8,078 nt of DNA from an uncultured Christensenella sp. (lineage in GTDB: Bacteria > Bacillota_A > Clostridia > Christensenellales > Borkfalkiaceae). The position numbers were made by a program, and so were the translations under genes. Positions 5,096-8,078 of the stretch are shown piece by piece (position 1 is the stretch's first letter; every line of letters begins with the position of its first letter). A model generated the notes under the pieces. That model was not told where the DNA came from. It made no database searches and saw only the letters and a list, made by a program, of their open reading frames with translations. Location: contig CAJTTC010000031.1 of NCBI GenBank assembly GCA_910579295.1, positions 1 to 8,078 on the forward strand. Reading direction: 5' to 3'.

Positions 5096-7750
5096 ATGGC
5101 AACGAGAACAAATTTCCTCCAAGCGAGGGAAACATACAACAGATATTACGGCGATTTCAGAGGCGTTGATTTTTCGAGCGACCATACGCAGGTTGACGAA
5201 CACCGCCTCGCTTACGCTGTAAATATGTTCAGAGATTATCAGTCCTCGCAGGGGCAGGCACTTGAAACGATTGCAGGGTTCAGAAAGCGCGTCGTATTGC
5301 CTGAGGAAAGCGAGGTTTTCGGTATATTCAATTTTTCGCATAAAGACGGCGATAAAATCGTTACCAAAGTTCTTATTCATTCGGGGAGCAAACTGTATTT
5401 GTGGAAAAATTACCCGAATACCGCAAATATTGTTCTAAGTGAAACGATTGTAGTACCCGAACCTGATTCCGTTGTAAACGGAACGAAAACATTTAAGCAG
5501 ATTTTACCTGAGAATGTCGTTACCGTTACCGCGTTAGCGCGGACAAACGGCGAGGACTTAACTTTTTTGATGAACTATGACGCGGCTACGCGGGAACTGT
5601 CTTATGCAAGCAGCGATTTGGTTGCGGGCGATAGACTTTTGCTGTCTTATAAAGAGGGCATTTTAACCGCGGCAGACGCGCTTTTTGATAATATGAACCC
5701 CCGAAAAAGTACGTCGTTTATATTCAATAACAGGCTGTATATCATTGACGGCAAGAATTATTTGGTATATGACGGCGTGAGCGTAAAAAGCGTATTGGAT
5801 AACGCTTATATCCCGCTTACTTATATCAATATTATTACGAGCGGCGAAAACGCCGATATAGGTAAGCAACACGAGCAGCGAAACATTCTGCAGTCTAAGT
5901 TTAGGCATACGTTTATCGCTGACGGCACGACGACGGAGTTTTTTCTCAATGAAAATGCTCTCGATGAGATTGTATCGGTAAAGGTCTACGGGCAGGCAAA
6001 AGTACAAGGAACCGATTTTACCGTAAATCTTGCTAACGGCAGTATTAAATTTATCGTTGCGCCCGAAAAGCCTGAGCGCGTCGTGCAGATTGCGGGAGCG
6101 ACAGAAAGCGAAAACGTCTTTTATCCCGAAATGTACGCGGGAATCGAGGTTGTGGCTAAAAAAGTATTTACGAGTGTATCGGGCGTTACCGATGAATGTG
6201 CGGAAATATCAAGGCTTATAACCGATTGTACTATTGCAACAATTTACGATAATAGGGTTTTTCTGTCGGGGAACCCGAATTATCCGAATCACATATTTTA
6301 CGCCGCGAGAAATTCTACGGGCTATGTAGACCCCTCGTATTTCGGCATTTTGAACTATATGCAGGACGGCGTGGGAATCGCGCCCATTACGGGAATGATT
6401 ACCGTTGCCGATACGCTTATGGTTTTGAAAGACGATACGCAACAGGACGGGTCAACTTATTTTCATACACCTACGCAGACGAATGACCCGATACAGCCTG
6501 TAATTTATCCGTCCTCGCAGGGGTTAAGCGGCATAGGTTGTTTGGGTGCTTGTATCAATTTTTTGGACGACCCGATATTTATATCGCGGCTCGGAGTAGA
6601 GGCGGTCGGGCAACTGTCTGTGCGGTACGAGAGGGCGAACGAAAACCGTTCAAGCCTTATAGACGCGAAAATCGTCAATATGGACTTAAGTTCTGCCGTG
6701 GTTGCGGAATGGAACGGGTATCTTTTGGTACTTGTGGACGGGTGCATTTTTATGGCGGACAGCCGACAGCGTTATACGCACGCAATAGGCGTCAATCAGT
6801 ACGAGTGGTATTATATCGAGAACGTCGGCGTGTATAAAGGGCAATATCCCGAATACAAGTACGCGACGCAAATAGCCGAGGAACTACAAGGCAAAACGGT
6901 CAAATACTGTACGAAATGCAAAAAGAGCAAAAACGAGTGTACTTGCGGTAACGACGACCATATTATCGAAATTCCGATTATGCTTGCCGAAAACGTGTAC
7001 TTTATGAATACTCACGAAACGCTGAATCTTACAGGGCAGATAGTAAACCCGCCCGATGACTACGGAAAGGAAACGGCGCGAGTGTTTACAGAGGGCGTTG
7101 CGGTAGAAATTGACGGGTTGGAATATACGGTCGGCGTTTATTATACGGTACACGAGGTCTACGATATTTTTTCGGGCGATTTGGTATGTTATGAGGCGTA
7201 TTTGTGCGAGGGTAAGGGAGAATATATCGGCGGCGTATTTCAAAAGGCAACGACGATACGCGATATGTTCGACAATATCTATTTCGGCACAAAAAACGGC
7301 GTTGTATGCTCGTTCAATTTCGATAAAAGAAACTCCGAGGGCGAAATCGAGCCGCGTTGGTACACGTTCGATAATAGAACGATTTACAGCGGTTGTGCGA
7401 CGAAAATGGACTGCTGCGGCATACCGCATTTGACGAAAAACACGGTAAAAAAATCGACCGTGATAAAGACTAAATCGTTCCGCAGTTCGTCCGCAAAAAT
7501 CAAGGTGCGGACGAATAAAAAGCCGTACACGCAAATCGCCCGAATCAATAACAGTCTTTTCTCTTTTGAGGATATGGACTTTACGGACTTTACATTTAAT
7601 ACGACGGAACAGAGTTTGTTTGCGGTCAAAGAAAAAGAAAAGCAATGGGTTGAAAAGCAATACTACATTTATTCCGATGAGTATATGAAACCTTTTGCGC
7701 TGTACTATATTTCGTTCCGCTATCAGGTAGTAGGACGACTGAAAAATTAA
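5096..7750 (+). CDS. Tail nozzle/hub protein, propeller-like, with Cys-cluster insertion
   Basis: From ATG 5096 the product has 884 residues. The N-terminus (YYGDFRGVDFS, HRLAYAVNMFRDYQ, ETIAGFRKR; residues 17-64) has the pattern seen at the start of podovirus tail-hub proteins such as P22 gp10 and T7 gp12-type nozzles. Two beta-sandwich-like segments follow (about 128-188, and 272-335 with ADGTTTEFFL and GSIKF). Propeller-like sequence includes NRVFLSGNPNYPNHIFYAAR (386-405) and DPSYFG (412-417). The blade-like order is interrupted around 595-715 by an insertion with CTKC (605-608), CTC (615-617) and His622, a possible metal knuckle. Later motifs are FGTKNGVVCSFNFDKR (730-745) and a C-terminal beta domain (about 785-884). 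The protein should bind the adaptor and form the lower tail channel. No peptidase or lysozyme motif was seen. The assignment is from architecture and order; a stopper or minor tail protein remains possible. Confidence 0.75.
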   Translation: MATRTNFLQARETYNRYYGDFRGVDFSSDHTQVDEHRLAYAVNMFRDYQSSQGQALETIAGFRKRVVLPEESEVFGIFNFSHKDGDKIVTKVLIHSGSKLYLWKNYPNTANIVLSETIVVPEPDSVVNGTKTFKQILPENVVTVTALARTNGEDLTFLMNYDAATRELSYASSDLVAGDRLLLSYKEGILTAADALFDNMNPRKSTSFIFNNRLYIIDGKNYLVYDGVSVKSVLDNAYIPLTYINIITSGENADIGKQHEQRNILQSKFRHTFIADGTTTEFFLNENALDEIVSVKVYGQAKVQGTDFTVNLANGSIKFIVAPEKPERVVQIAGATESENVFYPEMYAGIEVVAKKVFTSVSGVTDECAEISRLITDCTIATIYDNRVFLSGNPNYPNHIFYAARNSTGYVDPSYFGILNYMQDGVGIAPITGMITVADTLMVLKDDTQQDGSTYFHTPTQTNDPIQPVIYPSSQGLSGIGCLGACINFLDDPIFISRLGVEAVGQLSVRYERANENRSSLIDAKIVNMDLSSAVVAEWNGYLLVLVDGCIFMADSRQRYTHAIGVNQYEWYYIENVGVYKGQYPEYKYATQIAEELQGKTVKYCTKCKKSKNECTCGNDDHIIEIPIMLAENVYFMNTHETLNLTGQIVNPPDDYGKETARVFTEGVAVEIDGLEYTVGVYYTVHEVYDIFSGDLVCYEAYLCEGKGEYIGGVFQKATTIRDMFDNIYFGTKNGVVCSFNFDKRNSEGEIEPRWYTFDNRTIYSGCATKMDCCGIPHLTKNTVKKSTVIKTKSFRSSSAKIKVRTNKKPYTQIARINNSLFSFEDMDFTDFTFNTTEQSLFAVKEKEKQWVEKQYYIYSDEYMKPFALYYISFRYQVVGRLKN

Positions 7751-7760
7751 GGAGGGCTAT

Positions 7761-8078
7761 ATGTCATTAAAACGATTTGTAAATATCACGCCCGCCGAAC
7801 TGAAAGCAAAGGGCGTCGTTGCGCTTGCGGATAAGCCGAACGTCGTATCGCCCTATGGCGCAGGCGGTATGTCGTCCACGGCGTTAAAATTGTGGTTCGA
7901 CCAAATCGGCAAATTTATTGCCGAGAAAATCAATGTGATTCAGGACGCGCTGAGCGGCGACGACGCGGCAAGTTACGTTAAACTCGATTTGTCGGGTCTT
8001 GACCCCGAAAGCGAAAAAATCGAGGGCTTTTCTTACAGTCTGCAAGACCTATGCAATGCTTGTTTGAACGGTAAACTT
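7761..8078 (+). CDS. Tail-fibre / adhesin-like protein, N-terminal part (3'-truncated)
   Basis: AAGGAGG (7749-7755) overlaps the stop of the nozzle gene and precedes ATG 7761 by five bases. The frame stays open to the window end, giving 106 residues. Residues 1-30 (MSLKRFVNITPAELKAKGVV, then ALADKPNVVS) lead into YGAGGMSSTALKLWFDQIGK (32-51), a helix (IAEKINVIQDAL, 53-64) and a short acidic/beta region with SYSLQDLCNACLNGKL at the visible end. The 'YGxGGxSxxALKxWFD ... IAEKIN' arrangement resembles N-terminal virion-attachment modules of tail fibres and adhesins in Firmicutes phages, with the receptor-binding part expected downstream. That resemblance is recalled from sequence style and was not searched. 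The position directly after the nozzle gene fits a component bound to the tail tip. A baseplate or other tail protein is the alternative. Confidence 0.68.
   Translation, partial: MSLKRFVNITPAELKAKGVVALADKPNVVSPYGAGGMSSTALKLWFDQIGKFIAEKINVIQDALSGDDAASYVKLDLSGLDPESEKIEGFSYSLQDLCNACLNGKL

Noticed and set aside
6884..7660. 258-codon open frame on the - strand within the nozzle gene
   Set aside because: No ribosome site and no recognisable domain; it is a shadow of the + strand coding bias.
1..8078. Possible stop-codon recoding, because all eight visible gene ends use TAA
   Set aside because: No in-frame TAG or TGA interrupts any gene and the proteins are of sensible length, so the standard code explains the window. 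TAA preference alone is common in Firmicutes phages.

Overview
The window looks like part of the structural (late) gene block of a tailed phage or prophage. All genes lie on the + strand and are tightly packed; most are preceded by strong AGGAGG-type Shine-Dalgarno sites and every complete gene ends in TAA. The strong SD sites, moderate base composition and protein style suggest a Firmicutes host, probably a gut Clostridia-like bacterium. The host is an inference; no host gene is present. Product names are based on recognisable protein architecture, gene order and sequence style, not on a database search.

Layout. (1) Positions 3-1349 are the C-terminal 448 residues of a larger protein whose start lies upstream. 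It is probably a virion-associated or internal protein of the large multidomain ('polyvalent') kind. (2) A 54-residue zinc ribbon of Com/KTR type follows (1404-1568), then a 16-bp perfect hairpin with a T-run (1593-1634), a convincing Rho-independent terminator. (3) A head-assembly cluster comes next: a 43-residue basic protein (1662-1793), a very acidic scaffold (1821-2687), a small beta-rich decoration protein (2702-3103) and an HK97-fold major capsid protein (3121-4161). (4) A tail-assembly cluster ends the window: a head-tail adaptor with a beta-rich insertion (4185-5090), an 884-residue propeller-like nozzle/hub protein (5096-7750) and the N-terminal 106 residues of a tail-fibre-like protein (7761 to the window end).

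How they would work together. The scaffold guides assembly of the capsid shell and the decoration protein binds that shell. The adaptor docks under the portal, which is not in the window. The nozzle closes and extends the short tail, and the fibre-like protein attaches for host recognition. No tape measure, tail tube or sheath gene lies between adaptor and fibre, which favours a podovirus. The upstream large protein may be packaged and ejected with the DNA.

The points most worth a second look are the small zinc-ribbon gene paired with a terminator in the middle of a late operon, the four-cysteine cluster within an insertion in the nozzle protein, the beta-domain insertion in the adaptor, and the sharp change in Phe codon choice between the capsid and adaptor genes. 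No stretch above 300 bases is without a gene. No tRNA, CRISPR array, insertion sequence or attachment site was seen.
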